A stretch of DNA of 64,000 bases from the NCBI RefSeq assembly GCF_020884795.1, contig NZ_BBZF01000028.1, forward strand, positions 61,126 through 125,125. The letters are read 5' to 3'. A model generated the notes under the pieces. That model worked only from the letters and a program-made list of their open reading frames with translations, was not told the DNA's origin and made no database searches. Shown piece by piece: positions 43,586 through 52,693 of this stretch (positions are counted from its first letter, which is position 1; every line of letters starts with the position of its first letter). This DNA comes from Micromonospora okii. Its GTDB lineage: Bacteria; Actinomycetota; Actinomycetes; Mycobacteriales; Micromonosporaceae. A program made the position numbers and the translations under genes.

Positions 43586-43921
43586 GGTTCATCCATGAAC
43601 ACCGTGACCAGTTCGCGGTCGCGCTCCTGCTACGGGTCCTCAACATCGGCGCGTCGACCTACTACGCCTGGGTGAAGCAGGCCGAGCAGCCCTGCGACCG
43701 TGGCGTGGTCGACCTGGGTCTGATCTCCAACATTCACGAGATCTGGGAGACCTCCGGGCGCACCTACGGCGCGGACCGGGTCCACCGGCAGCTACGCCGC
43801 GACGGCATCCGCGTCGGCCGTAAGCTACCTCAGCCCGAACGAATACCAGACCGCCTGGCACAGCCAGACGGAACCAGCCGAACCACCTATCGCCACCCCT
43901 GCGCCAGCCGGCAGCAGGTAA
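43582..43921 (+). pseudogene. IS3-family transposase OrfB, core deleted
   Basis: The first 80 residues match the start of OrfB (Ala-Ser-Thr-Tyr-Tyr-Ala-Trp, then Gly-Arg-Thr-Tyr-Gly-Ala-Asp-Arg-Val-His). The frame then jumps: another frame encodes the usual C-terminal end (Tyr-Leu-Ser-Pro-Asn-Glu-Tyr-Gln-Thr-Ala-Trp) and stops at 43921. The integrase core with its three acidic residues is absent, so the protein is inactive. The joint is near 43825. Confidence 0.85.
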
Positions 43922-44063
43922 CCACCGCTCCATCAAAGCGGGGGGAACTCACCACTGACTGACCGCTGCATCCCGGCGCGCAGCGCGTGCTTTGCGGCAA
44001 ATGCGGATGCCCGGGAAGGGGGCGTTGAGCAACACGACCATGGTGTCCGGACCGCTCCAGATC

Positions 44064-44536
44064 AGGTCAGCTCGCGAGAGAGTCGAGCCAGTTCGCACGC
44101 AGTCGCAGTGCGCGCTCGGCGCTGCCCGCGACCGCTGCGAGACCGGCGGCGAAGTTCACCGCGAGCGGGACGCGCACGGGAAGATCGAACGTCCCCAGGG
44201 AATCCGCCCCCGGCGGAATGTGCGAGATCGTCTCGACGAGTTGTGGCACGGCCACGCAGATCCCGATGAGCACGAGCAGCGTCGAGACGACGCCGACGAG
44301 GCGGCTCAGTCTCGGGCGGGTGCGGTCAAGGTGGGCGCGTCGACCCTCGGCGGAAGCGGGATGGGGTGTCAACTGTGATTCGGTGTCATCGGCCCGCACG
44401 TAGTGGCAGCGACCCAGTCCGTAGGTGGTGACGGCGACCTCGATGTGACCGCCTGGCACGGGGAAGCGGGCCGGCATCGTGGAGAGCGAATGGAGCGCAC
44501 CGTCGAGGTGGAGCCGCGCGCGTACCGCGCCGTCGT
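44064..44536 (-). pseudogene. Truncated copy of the two-helix membrane protein gene at 58.2 kb
   Basis: About 470 bases align with the C-terminal two-thirds of the gene at 58197-58850, including the segment Thr-Met-Pro-Ala-Arg-Phe-Pro-Val-Pro-Gly-Gly-His and two membrane helices. Homology ends at about 44536, where a TetR fragment on the other strand begins. The first 60 residues are missing, so it is probably not expressed as a normal protein. Confidence 0.78.
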
Positions 44537-44565
44537 CGCGAGCAGGTCGGCACCGGGAATCGGGC

Positions 44566-44887
44566 GCGCGAGTACTGGCGCGCGATCCACGAGACGTACA
44601 TCGCGTCCGGCCCGACGGATAACGAGGTCGCGGCATACCGTTCGCTGGAGCGGCTGGGCCTGCACCGCATCGAGCGATGGCTGGCCGCCCTCGCCGACGA
44701 AGGCGCGGTCCCGGCGGACGACGTCGAGCGACGCGCCTGGTTCCTGACCACCGTCGTCAACGGCCTGTTCACCGAGCGCGCACTCCCGACCGACGCCCTG
44801 CGACTCGAGGTCGAGACCGACACGCTCCGCATGGTCGTCGACGCCGTCACGACCGGCAGCATCGGGGCCGAGCGGTCTGAGCTCTGA
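44566..44887 (+). pseudogene. C-terminal fragment of a TetR-type regulator
   Basis: In the frame ending at TGA 44887, about 106 residues show the all-helical ligand-binding half of a TetR-like regulator: Trp-Arg-Ala-Ile-His-Glu-Thr-Tyr, Leu-Glu-Arg-Leu-Gly-Leu-His-Arg-Ile-Glu, and Phe-Leu-Thr-Thr-Val-Val-Asn-Gly-Leu. The DNA-binding N-terminus is absent; at its place lies the truncated gene on the opposite strand. No start or ribosome site is present. Confidence 0.65.
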
Positions 44888-45081
44888 CGCGCCCCACTCA
44901 TCGTCGTGACGACCCCGTCACCGAGGGGCCGGGCCCAGGACGACGCGCCGCCGTCGGTCGAAAGTTGCCTGGATCGGTGTCCCACGCCGCAGGCCAGGCT
45001 CCTGCTCGGCCGCAGGCATCGGCCTGGACGGCGCGCGCCCGTCACGCCTACCGCAGAGGCCCGCTCCTCGGATCCTCAACC

Positions 45082-46278
45082 TCACAGTCGCGTGAGGCGG
45101 CTGGCAATGTCAGCGGGAAGACCCCTCGTATCGCTGTGCGTCGTCAATACCATTCGGAGTGATTCGGCGTGCGTGACGACGCCGAGAATCCGCTCGTCGC
45201 GGACCTGTGTCGTCATCGTCGGTCCCCAGATCGCGACCGCGGACGACGTGCCGGACTCGGACGTCCCCAGATTGGTGATCTCCAGGTCGGCGGTGGTGGC
45301 CGCGAGCATCGCCGCCTCTGCCTCCGCTGCGCCGGCGGGGTTGAGCGAAGCCAGCATCAGCGCCGCCTCGCGGGCGGCGTCCCGTGCTGCCCGCAGTTGC
45401 GCCGTCGCGTCCTGCGCAAGCGACCAGAGCGTGCTGCGCGCAGGTGCATTCAGCACCACGGTCGTCGCCGTGAAGCGGTTCACGACGTCGTCCTCGAGAC
45501 CCAGCGCCGAGCGGAGGTCGATGGGAACGTTGATGCGGATGCTCTCACCCCCGGTGAGCGCGGAGAATGCCTGGGCGGCAGCGGCGCAGAGTGCGCCCTG
45601 AACGGTTGACCCGTTGGCCCGGGCGGTGGAACGAAGGTGTTCGGTCGTCGCAGGGTCGAGCTCGGCGCTCTCGACGTTGGGTGCGGTGGCGTCGAACGGA
45701 CGAATCGTGGCGACGGCCGGCGCCGGGCCCGGGGCCTGACCGGCCGGCCGTTCCTCCTGGGGCAGGCGCGCGAGGAGGCTCTCCTGGTCGATGGGCGCCG
45801 GCCGGGCCGAAAGCGTCTGCCCGTCGAGGATCGCGAGGAGGTCGTGTGCCGCGCGGAGCGCGCCCCGACCGTCGGTGATCTGGTGGGAGAACGTCAGGAG
45901 GACGACGGTTCCCTGATCACCGGATGCGTCGCTCACGAGCGTCGCGCGCGCCAGCGGACTCCCGGTGGCATCAACGGGACGCGTCTGCTCCTGCGCTGCC
46001 GCCTCACGCCAGTCGCACGCGCGGACCTGTCGGACCGGGATGGGCTCGGTCGACGCCTGGAAGGTCGGGCGTTCGCCGCTGCGATCGATGCCGACGGCGA
46101 GCAGCGGATGTGTCTGCTGCAGGTGCGCGAGCGCGCGGTCCAGCTGCTGCGCCGAGACGGGCGAGACGAGTTCGATGGCGAGTGAGAACTGTACGGGGTT
46201 GCGGCTGATGTAGAGGTCGATGATGTGCTCGAACGCCCCCAGCGGGCGCACGACCGGATGTGCTTGCGAGTGGGGCAT
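45082..46278 (-). CDS. Condensation-fold acyltransferase (PapA-like)
   Basis: A 398-residue protein of the BAHD/condensation superfamily. The catalytic motif reads His-Gln-Ile-Thr-Asp-Gly-Arg-Gly near residue 138, and the second-half motif Asn-Val-Pro-Ile-Asp-Leu-Arg near 255 is typical of PapA5-like acyltransferases. Members acylate alcohols of lipids or metabolites with acyl groups from CoA or a carrier. Start at the ATG of MPHSQ; the open frame runs upstream to a TTG at 46407, through what looks like the old 5' end of a hydrolase gene. The MerR-type element at 46421 lies upstream. Confidence 0.8.
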   Translation of the reverse strand: MPHSQAHPVVRPLGAFEHIIDLYISRNPVQFSLAIELVSPVSAQQLDRALAHLQQTHPLLAVGIDRSGERPTFQASTEPIPVRQVRACDWREAAAQEQTRPVDATGSPLARATLVSDASGDQGTVVLLTFSHQITDGRGALRAAHDLLAILDGQTLSARPAPIDQESLLARLPQEERPAGQAPGPAPAVATIRPFDATAPNVESAELDPATTEHLRSTARANGSTVQGALCAAAAQAFSALTGGESIRINVPIDLRSALGLEDDVVNRFTATTVVLNAPARSTLWSLAQDATAQLRAARDAAREAALMLASLNPAGAAEAEAAMLAATTADLEITNLGTSESGTSSAVAIWGPTMTTQVRDERILGVVTHAESLRMVLTTHSDTRGLPADIASRLTRL

Positions 46279-46420
46279 GCTGTCCTCTGCGTCGATGTGT
46301 CGATCGGTTGGGCCGCTTCGGTGCTCAGAGTGCTCGGCCCCGGTGCGGTCACGCGTGACACGTCCGACAAAGTCACGGGAACTTCTCGGAATCGAGTCGT
46401 CCGACAAGCTGCGTCTTGGG

Positions 46421-46451
46421 ATAAGACACCCGGCCGTAGCGGCACACTCAA
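46421..46451 (-). promoter_or_regulatory. MerR-type promoter element, copy 4
   Basis: On the minus strand, TTGAGT and TCTTAT are 19 bases apart, the long spacing used by MerR-controlled promoters. The spacer holds GTGCC-N5-GGC, as in the copies at 54560, 54632 and 56207. It shares almost 30 bases with the copy at 54560. It reads toward the acyltransferase gene. Confidence 0.6.
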
Positions 46452-46535
46452 GCCCACGTGATGCTCGTCTCGGAAGCCGGCGGCCCGGTCGCTGCCGCGC
46501 CGGTTCGTCCAGGCGCCCCGGTATAGGTTCGGTGG

Positions 46536-47468
46536 GTGGATTTGGTCGCCGCCTGCCGGGCCTTCGTCGCGGTCAGCGGCCACGGCAGCTTCACCTCCGG
46601 GGCTGCCGCCGCAGGCATCCCCCAGTCGGTCGCCAGCCGCCGCATCGCAGCCCTGGAGGAGCACTTCGGGGCGCGGCTTCTCGACCGATCGTCCCGCGCG
46701 GTGCGGCTGACGTCGTTCGGGCAGGACATGCTGCCGTCGGCTCGGCGCCTGGTCGACCTCGCCGACGCCATGGGCGACGACGCAGAGCGGGCCCGGTTGC
46801 GTCCGCTGCGGGTCGCCGTACCCGATATCTGCCCGCCGCGTCGCCTCGCCGAATTGCTGGTCGCGGCACGGCGGCAGCAAATCCACCTGGAGGTACGGCC
46901 GGCCGGCCCGGCCGAGCGTGAACGGCTCTGTCAGACCCTGGAGGTCGGTGCCGGGATCGCGGCGGTTCCGGAGGCGACGGCGTCCTGGCGGGTGCCGCTC
47001 GGGCTGGCCGCCCGGACCCCGTTTCCGGCGCCGACGGTGTTCCTGGAGACGCTGCGCAGCGGCCGGGCCCGCACGCAGGCCCGGCGGCGGATCCTGATCC
47101 AACCCGAGGACGACGTCGCGCACCTGCGGGACCCACTGACCCGGGCCGGCCAGTCGGCCGGCCTGGCACCGGCCCAGGTGACGGTCGCGCCGTCCCTGGT
47201 GGACGCGGCGGCAGCGGCCCTCGGCTCCCCCGACCTGCTGCTCTGCTCACGTCAACAGGCCGAGGATTTCGACCTGCACTGGCGACCCGTCACCGGCCCA
47301 CGGCTCCTGCGCGGTTACGACGTCGTCGCCGGCGTACGCGAGGATCTCGATCAGCTCCGCACGGGGTTGTACGCAGACATCGCACGATGCCTGGGCGCGC
47401 CCGACGGCCACTCGGGACCGACCGAGGGTTCCCCACCCGGCACCCCTACGACCGGAGATCCGACGTGA
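46536..47468 (+). CDS. LysR-family transcriptional regulator
   Basis: A 310-residue regulator. The N-terminal winged helix (about 1-62) contains Ala-Phe-Val-Ala-Val-Ser-Gly-His-Gly-Ser-Phe-Thr and Ser-Arg-Arg-Ile-Ala-Ala-Leu-Glu-Glu-His-Phe-Gly-Ala-Arg-Leu-Leu, the classic LysR signature. The effector domain follows (about 90-290), with a Pro/Gly-rich tail. The GTG at 46536 starts exactly before the helix. It overlaps the beta-lactamase-like gene by four bases, so they are one operon rather than the divergent ampR/ampC layout. Confidence 0.87.
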   Translation: MDLVAACRAFVAVSGHGSFTSGAAAAGIPQSVASRRIAALEEHFGARLLDRSSRAVRLTSFGQDMLPSARRLVDLADAMGDDAERARLRPLRVAVPDICPPRRLAELLVAARRQQIHLEVRPAGPAERERLCQTLEVGAGIAAVPEATASWRVPLGLAARTPFPAPTVFLETLRSGRARTQARRRILIQPEDDVAHLRDPLTRAGQSAGLAPAQVTVAPSLVDAAAAALGSPDLLLCSRQQAEDFDLHWRPVTGPRLLRGYDVVAGVREDLDQLRTGLYADIARCLGAPDGHSGPTEGSPPGTPTTGDPT

Positions 47469-48385
47469 GCGCCACCGCAGTGGTGCGTGACGCGCGTGGT
47501 CTGCTTGACGAGGCGGGGCTGCACGGGGCCTTCCTGGTCCGCAACCTCGACAGCGGCGAGGAGATCGGCTTCGACACGGAGATCTCGTACCCGGTGGCCT
47601 CGCTGGTGAAGGTGCCGTTGGCGGTCGCGGTGCTGGAACGGATCGCGCGCGGGGAACTCGATTCGGCGGCGCCGGTCGACGTCTCGCCCGGTCGGATCAC
47701 CACACCGGGCCCGACCGGGCTGAGCCGCTTCCGCCATCCGGCACGGATCGCCGTGGACGACTTGCTCTACCTGAGCACCGCCGTCAGCGACGGGGTCGCC
47801 TCCGACGCGTTGTTCGACCTCACCCCGCCGGCCGCGGTCGCCGCCGAGTTGCAGCGACTGCGCATCGACGGCATCGCCGTGCGGCACCGGGCCGGCGAGC
47901 TTGCCGACACGCCGGCGGAACGCCTCGGCCCCGACGACGTCCACCTGGCCTATTCCCTCGCCATCGGCAGCGGAACGCCCGGCCAGGGCCACCCGGTCGC
48001 CCAGCTCGACGTCACCCGGGCCAACACCGGGTCGGCCCGGGCCTACGTCGACCTGCTGCACGCTCTCTGGCGCCCCTCGACGATCCACGAGACCACCGCC
48101 GAGCGGGTACGCGCCCTGATGGGCGCCAACCTGCATCGCCAGCGGCTCGCGCCGGATTTCACCTCCGACGCGTCCCGCTGGTCGTCCAAGACCGGCACCC
48201 TGCTGCACCTGCGCCACGAGGTAGGGGTGGTGGAGCACGCCGACGGCCAGTCGTACGCGGTCGCCGCGCTCACCGCCTCCCGGGTGCCCGCCGTCGCGCA
48301 GCCCGGCAGCGAGGCGACGATGGCCCAGGTCGCCCGGAGCCTGCACGACTACCTACGGACGGGCACCCTGCCCTGGTGGGGTTAG
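47465..48385 (+). CDS. Serine hydrolase, class A beta-lactamase-like
   Basis: A 306-residue protein of the penicillin-interacting fold. The SxxK motif is Ser-Leu-Val-Lys near residue 46, the SDN loop reads Ser-Asp-Gly near 109, and the third motif is Lys-Thr-Gly near 243. There is no signal peptide, so a secreted beta-lactamase is less likely unless export uses another route. Asn to Gly in the second motif is also seen in non-lactamase relatives. It could hydrolyse another amide or ester inside the cell. Coupled to the LysR regulator; its stop overlaps that of the convergent protease gene. Confidence 0.8.
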   Translation: MSATAVVRDARGLLDEAGLHGAFLVRNLDSGEEIGFDTEISYPVASLVKVPLAVAVLERIARGELDSAAPVDVSPGRITTPGPTGLSRFRHPARIAVDDLLYLSTAVSDGVASDALFDLTPPAAVAAELQRLRIDGIAVRHRAGELADTPAERLGPDDVHLAYSLAIGSGTPGQGHPVAQLDVTRANTGSARAYVDLLHALWRPSTIHETTAERVRALMGANLHRQRLAPDFTSDASRWSSKTGTLLHLRHEVGVVEHADGQSYAVAALTASRVPAVAQPGSEATMAQVARSLHDYLRTGTLPWWG

Positions 48386-49353
48386 CCCGCGCGCACGGCC
48401 CGGGGTCGCCGCTCATACAGCCACACCAGGACCACCATGACGATGTTGACGGCCGCCAGGATCAGCAGGGACGCGTCACCGGCGTCGGTGGACCGGTCGA
48501 TCGCGTAGGGCTCGCCGTCCGCCAGCACCGTGTTGGCGATCCCGAAGAGGACGTTGTTGGCGACGTGGAAGGCAACCGGTGCTTCGATGCCACGGCTGAT
48601 GATCGCCATCAGGCCGGTGCAGATGCCGATGAAGGTGAAGTAACCGAAGAACCAGGGATCGCTCGACCCGTGGAGCGTGGCGAAGCCGAGGCTGGAGACG
48701 ACGAGCCCGACTGCCAGAGCCGGCCGGACCGCGCGTGCCCACGACGCGGCGGCGGGCAGCACGGCGCTTCGCCACCACAGCTCCTCGCCGGCGGACTGCA
48801 GCGGCGTGGTCAGCACGGTGACCACGAGCAGGGCGATCGTCGTCCCGCTGACACCGAAGCCGGCCCAGGGCGTCGAGTCGCGCGCGACCAGGGCGGTCAC
48901 ACCGATCCCGGCACCCACCAGCAGCGCCGCCCCGCCAAGGTAGCTGCCCAGACGGTGGGCGTCGAAGGCGCGGGGTGAGCTGATCAGGCTGCGCCACGGC
49001 ACCCTGGTGATCCTCGCCAGGAGCAGGATCGCCACGACGCCCGACGCGCCGATGCTGAGGTTGACACCCAGGGACTTCAACGGCGTCATCGTGGGGGACA
49101 TCGGGTCGTCGCTGCCCTCGATGACCCCCGCGAGCTGCCAGGACAGCACCTGGAGGACCAGCATCACCAGCGGCGGCACGGCGAGCACCACGAGCGGCTT
49201 CCACCAGGCCATGCGCAGGTGAGCGCCGAACGGGCGGGAAGGGTCGACGGCAGGCGGCGCATGCTTCGGTGTCTGCGGTCGCCGGTTTCCTGCGTCAGAA
49301 GGGCTCGGGTGATCCATCGGCTTCCACGCTCCGTCGGACCGGGGGGCGTTCAT
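48382..49353 (-). CDS. CPBP-family intramembrane metalloprotease (type II CAAX-like)
   Basis: A 323-residue membrane protein with about eight hydrophobic segments. The metal motifs are present: Glu-Glu-Leu-Trp-Trp-Arg near residue 195 and His-Val-Ala-Asn-Asn near 264; an additional His lies in Thr-Leu-His-Gly near 231. This family processes or modifies prenylated or other membrane-bound peptides, often in bacteriocin self-immunity. The N-terminal 45 residues are Pro-rich and cytoplasmic. Start codon uncertain; an internal ATG at residue 13 is possible. Confidence 0.85.
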   Translation of the reverse strand: MNAPRSDGAWKPMDHPSPSDAGNRRPQTPKHAPPAVDPSRPFGAHLRMAWWKPLVVLAVPPLVMLVLQVLSWQLAGVIEGSDDPMSPTMTPLKSLGVNLSIGASGVVAILLLARITRVPWRSLISSPRAFDAHRLGSYLGGAALLVGAGIGVTALVARDSTPWAGFGVSGTTIALLVVTVLTTPLQSAGEELWWRSAVLPAAASWARAVRPALAVGLVVSSLGFATLHGSSDPWFFGYFTFIGICTGLMAIISRGIEAPVAFHVANNVLFGIANTVLADGEPYAIDRSTDAGDASLLILAAVNIVMVVLVWLYERRPRAVRAG

Positions 49354-49474
49354 CGGAGAAGTGCCTTTCGTCGAAGGGGGTGACGTCCCATTTGCACCAC
49401 TCGTCGAGCCACGGATCAGTGACGCTGTGTCACTACCGCCCGTGCCATCTCCACGTATGGGCCGCGTGGGGAGC

Positions 49475-51637
49475 TCAGTTGATCAGCGCGGTCGGCGCCG
49501 GTGCGAAATCGATGCGTGGCTTGCCCTTCATGGCCGCCGCCAGGCTCTCGTAGACCGGCGGGTTGATGCCGTCGCGCTGCTGGTGTCGCATCTTCACGGT
49601 GGTCTGCGGCCAGTCCGGGTCGGTCAGGATGCCGGCCACGGCGTACTGCTTGGTCATCGCGACCATGGAGGCGTAGTTCTCCGCGTCGGTGGTGCCGGTC
49701 TTGCCGGCGACCGGAGCGTCCACGGCGTTCTTCACCTGCGGGGCCGTCCGGCTACCGCCGCAGCGACTGGTGGCGGAGTCGTCGCCGACCGGGCAGCGGG
49801 CGACGTCGACGGCGGCGCGGGCAACGGCGGTGCTGATTCGTTTCTCGCAGCGAGGCTCGGCGATGTCCACGGTCTTGGAGTCCGGGCTGCGGATCTCCTG
49901 CACCGGTGTCGGTGCGCACCAGGTGCCGTCTGCGGCCAGCGTCGCGTACGCATTGGCCAGTTCCAGCGGGGTCGTGTTGGAGACGCCCAAAGTGAACGCG
50001 CCCCAGTCATGGGCGGCCTCCCGGTCGCCGGCCCACCTGTCCTCCTGGTCGACCCGGAACCGGATGCCGAGCCGCTTGGCCACGTCGACCACCTTCTCCG
50101 CGCCGATCTGCTGCTGTAGCGGCACGAAGTAGGTGTTGGTCGACCGGGCGAACGCGCTCCACATGTTCAGCACACCACCGGCCTTCTTGTCGGAGTTGGT
50201 GGGGCAGTAGAGGTTGGTGCCGGGACACGCGGTGGGGCTGGCGCGGTCGATGACGTACTCCGACCGGAACCGTTGTGCGGCGTCGATGGTGTGGCTGAGC
50301 GGGACGCCCTTCTCCAGGGCGGCGACGACGGTGAAGATCTTGAAGGTCGATCCGGCCTGGTAACCGGTGATGCCATCACCGCCGGTGAGCAGCGGGTTCA
50401 TCGTGTTGGGGTAGTTGCCCGGGACGCCCTTCGCCCGCTGCTTCGGGTCGCTGTGCGGCCGGTTGGTCGGCTTCCTCGGGTCGTCGGGCCGGAAAGTGCG
50501 GTTCACGGCGAGGGCACGGACACGGCCGGTGCCCGGTTCCACCGTGGCGACCATGGCCGCTTCCTCGGCGGTCTCGCTCTTGGCCCGGCGTACCGCCTGG
50601 TCCGCACCGCGCTGCGCCTGCACGTCGAGGCTGGTGGTGATCGTGTAACCACCGCTCTTGAGTCGCCGCTCCCGGTCGTAGGTGGTGGCGCCGAAGGTCT
50701 CCTGATCCATCCACCAGCGGTAGAAGTAGTCGCAGAAGAAGCCCCACTGCCGCTGGTTGGTGGCGACGCAGCCGTTCGGGGTGCGCTTGTCCTTGATCGA
50801 CATCTTGGTGGCCTTGGCGGTGTCGGCCTGCGGCTGTTGCAGCGCGCCGGTCTCGACCATGTTCTGCAGGACGTAGTTCCGCCGGTCCAGCGCGCCCTTG
50901 CGGCCGCTCGGTGTGGTCGGGTTGTTGGTCGACGGGGCCTTGACCATGCCGGCGAGCATCGCCGCTTCCTCGACCGCGAGCTTGCTGGGCGGCTTGCCGA
51001 AGTAGACCTGGCTGGCGGCGAAGATGCCGTACGCGCCGTTGCCGAAGGCGGCGATGTTCAGGTAGCGCTCCAGGATCTCGTCCTTGGAGAACTCCTTGTC
51101 GACCTGCAGGGCGTAGCGCATCTCGCGTAGCTTGCGGGCGCTGGTGTCCTCGGTCGCGGCGACCACGTCGGCCGGATGGGTGGCAGAGTAGGCGATGGCG
51201 AGCCGGACGTACTGCATGGTCAGCGTCGAGGCGCCCTGCTGACCGTCGGCGCCGCGTGACTGGTTGCTGACGAAGGCCCGGACGACGCCGTTGAGGTCGA
51301 CCCCGTTGTGCCGGTAGAAGTCGTGGTCCTCCGCCGCGACGATCGCCTGGCGCATGACCGGGGCGACGTCGGCGAGCTTCACGTCCCGCCGGTTCTCGTC
51401 GTACATCGTCGCCAGCGGCGTCTTCCCGTCGGAGGCGAGCAGGTAGCTGATCTGCGGCGCGCGGGCCACCGTCAGCTCCTTGGGCAGCGCGCCGAACGTC
51501 TCGACACCGGCCTTCGCCGCCAGGCCGGACATCGCCACCGCGGGGAAGGCCGCCGCCGCGACCACCACACCGGCCAGCAAACCGCAGATCAGCAGCGACG
51601 CGGCGTTGGTGAGGTAATTGTGGTCACGTTTCCACAT
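49475..51637 (-). CDS. Bifunctional penicillin-binding protein (PBP1-type)
   Basis: A 720-residue class A PBP. A signal-anchor (about 12-38) is followed by the GT51 transglycosylase domain, with Glu-Asp-His-Asp-Phe-Tyr near 108 and Gly-Ala-Ser-Thr-Leu-Thr-Met-Gln-Tyr near 145. The transpeptidase domain has Ser-Thr-Phe-Lys near 416, Ser-Thr-Asn near 498 and Lys-Thr-Gly near 648. It polymerises and cross-links peptidoglycan outside the membrane. No PASTA domains are seen. Upstream on the same strand lies a class A beta-lactamase gene, separated by 147 bases. It may be a less drug-sensitive extra PBP, but no resistance-type changes can be asserted. Confidence 0.92.
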   Translation of the reverse strand: MWKRDHNYLTNAASLLICGLLAGVVVAAAAFPAVAMSGLAAKAGVETFGALPKELTVARAPQISYLLASDGKTPLATMYDENRRDVKLADVAPVMRQAIVAAEDHDFYRHNGVDLNGVVRAFVSNQSRGADGQQGASTLTMQYVRLAIAYSATHPADVVAATEDTSARKLREMRYALQVDKEFSKDEILERYLNIAAFGNGAYGIFAASQVYFGKPPSKLAVEEAAMLAGMVKAPSTNNPTTPSGRKGALDRRNYVLQNMVETGALQQPQADTAKATKMSIKDKRTPNGCVATNQRQWGFFCDYFYRWWMDQETFGATTYDRERRLKSGGYTITTSLDVQAQRGADQAVRRAKSETAEEAAMVATVEPGTGRVRALAVNRTFRPDDPRKPTNRPHSDPKQRAKGVPGNYPNTMNPLLTGGDGITGYQAGSTFKIFTVVAALEKGVPLSHTIDAAQRFRSEYVIDRASPTACPGTNLYCPTNSDKKAGGVLNMWSAFARSTNTYFVPLQQQIGAEKVVDVAKRLGIRFRVDQEDRWAGDREAAHDWGAFTLGVSNTTPLELANAYATLAADGTWCAPTPVQEIRSPDSKTVDIAEPRCEKRISTAVARAAVDVARCPVGDDSATSRCGGSRTAPQVKNAVDAPVAGKTGTTDAENYASMVAMTKQYAVAGILTDPDWPQTTVKMRHQQRDGINPPVYESLAAAMKGKPRIDFAPAPTALIN

Positions 51638-51784
51638 TCAGGTCACCTCGATCAATGGGATGCGGGGCGGCAGCGGCTCGCCAGCGGCGTCGCACGCCCT
51701 GGTCAGGTCCTCGATCGCTGCCGCCCCGCGGTGTCTGACGCGTCCGGGTGGGCGCTCGGCGGCGAGTGGGTGCCCGTCAGCCGG

Positions 51785-52693
51785 TCACCAGTTGGTCAGC
51801 ACCACCCTGGTCGCCTCGGCGATGAGTGCGTCGTCGTAGTCGGCGTCCTTCTCGTCGCGGCTGGACAGCACCGCGAGGACGATCGGGGCGCGGTTCGGCG
51901 GCCAGATCACCGCGATGTCGTTGCGGGTGCCGTACCCCCCGGACCCGGTCTTGTCCCCGACGACCCAGCCGTCGGGAACCCCGGCGCGGATCAGTGCGCC
52001 GCCGGTGGTGTTGCCCCGCAGCCAACCGTTGAGGATGTTCCGGTCCGAGGGTTCGAGGGCGTCACCGACGGTGTACGCCCGCAGGGACGTGGCCATGGCG
52101 CGCGGGGTGCTGGTGTCCCGCCGGTCGCCCGGCGTGCCCTCGTTGAGGTCGGGCTCGTAACGCGCCGGATCGGTGACCTTGTCGCCGATCTTGCGCAGCT
52201 CCTTCTGGAACCGCTGTGGTCCGCCGAGGTGACGCAACATCAGGTTGGCGGCGGTGTTGTCGCTGTAGCGCAGGGCCGCGTCCGCGATGGCCCGCAGTGT
52301 CATGCCCTCGGCGACGTGCTGCTCCGTGATCGGCGAGTAGTTCACCAGGTCGTCGGCCGAGTAGCGGACCACCCGGTCCAACTCGGCGTCGGTGGTCTCG
52401 TCGAGGATCTCGGCGGCGGCCAACGCCTTGAACGTCGAGGCGTACGCGAACCGCTCGTCGGCCCGGTACTGCACGGTCCGTCCGGTGCCGGTGTCGATGG
52501 CGTAGACCCCCAGCCGCGCGTCGAACTTCTTCTCGAGCTGGCGGAACTCCTGCTTACGGCCGGGCGCTGACGACGTGCTGGCCGCCACCGCGCCGTCCCG
52601 GGTCGGCTGTTCGGCGGCGGCGGCGGGACTGCAGGCAGCCAGCGACACCACTGCCGCCGCAGCCACCATGCGGTGTGCCGTTGTGAGAACCAT
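51785..52693 (-). CDS. Class A beta-lactamase, lipoprotein
   Basis: A 302-residue secreted enzyme. The signal peptide carries a lipobox, Leu-Ala-Ala-Cys near residue 20, so it is probably anchored to the outer face of the membrane. Catalytic motifs are all present: Ser-Thr-Phe-Lys near 88, Ser-Asp-Asn near 147, the omega-loop Glu-x-x-Leu-Asn as Glu-Pro-Asp-Leu-Asn-Glu near 183, and Lys-Thr-Gly near 251. It should hydrolyse penicillins and perhaps cephalosporins by an acyl-enzyme route. AAGGAG precedes the ATG at 52693. Confidence 0.93.
   Translation of the reverse strand: MVLTTAHRMVAAAAVVSLAACSPAAAAEQPTRDGAVAASTSSAPGRKQEFRQLEKKFDARLGVYAIDTGTGRTVQYRADERFAYASTFKALAAAEILDETTDAELDRVVRYSADDLVNYSPITEQHVAEGMTLRAIADAALRYSDNTAANLMLRHLGGPQRFQKELRKIGDKVTDPARYEPDLNEGTPGDRRDTSTPRAMATSLRAYTVGDALEPSDRNILNGWLRGNTTGGALIRAGVPDGWVVGDKTGSGGYGTRNDIAVIWPPNRAPIVLAVLSSRDEKDADYDDALIAEATRVVLTNW

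Larger units (their letters stand above)
43205..43953 (+). mobile_element. IS3-family insertion sequence, internally deleted
   Basis: A 749-base element bounded by imperfect 27-base inverted repeats, 43205-43231 and 43927-43953; both share a GGTGAG end and a CCCCCGCTTT core. Inside are an intact OrfA and an OrfB lacking its centre. Complete IS3 elements are about 1.2-1.3 kb, so roughly half a kilobase is missing. No clear target duplication was confirmed. The element cannot transpose by itself but its ends could be moved by a related transposase. Confidence 0.82.

Noticed and set aside
44386..45045. 220-codon minus-strand frame
   Set aside because: It runs antisense to the TetR fragment, which has recognisable helices, and itself shows none.
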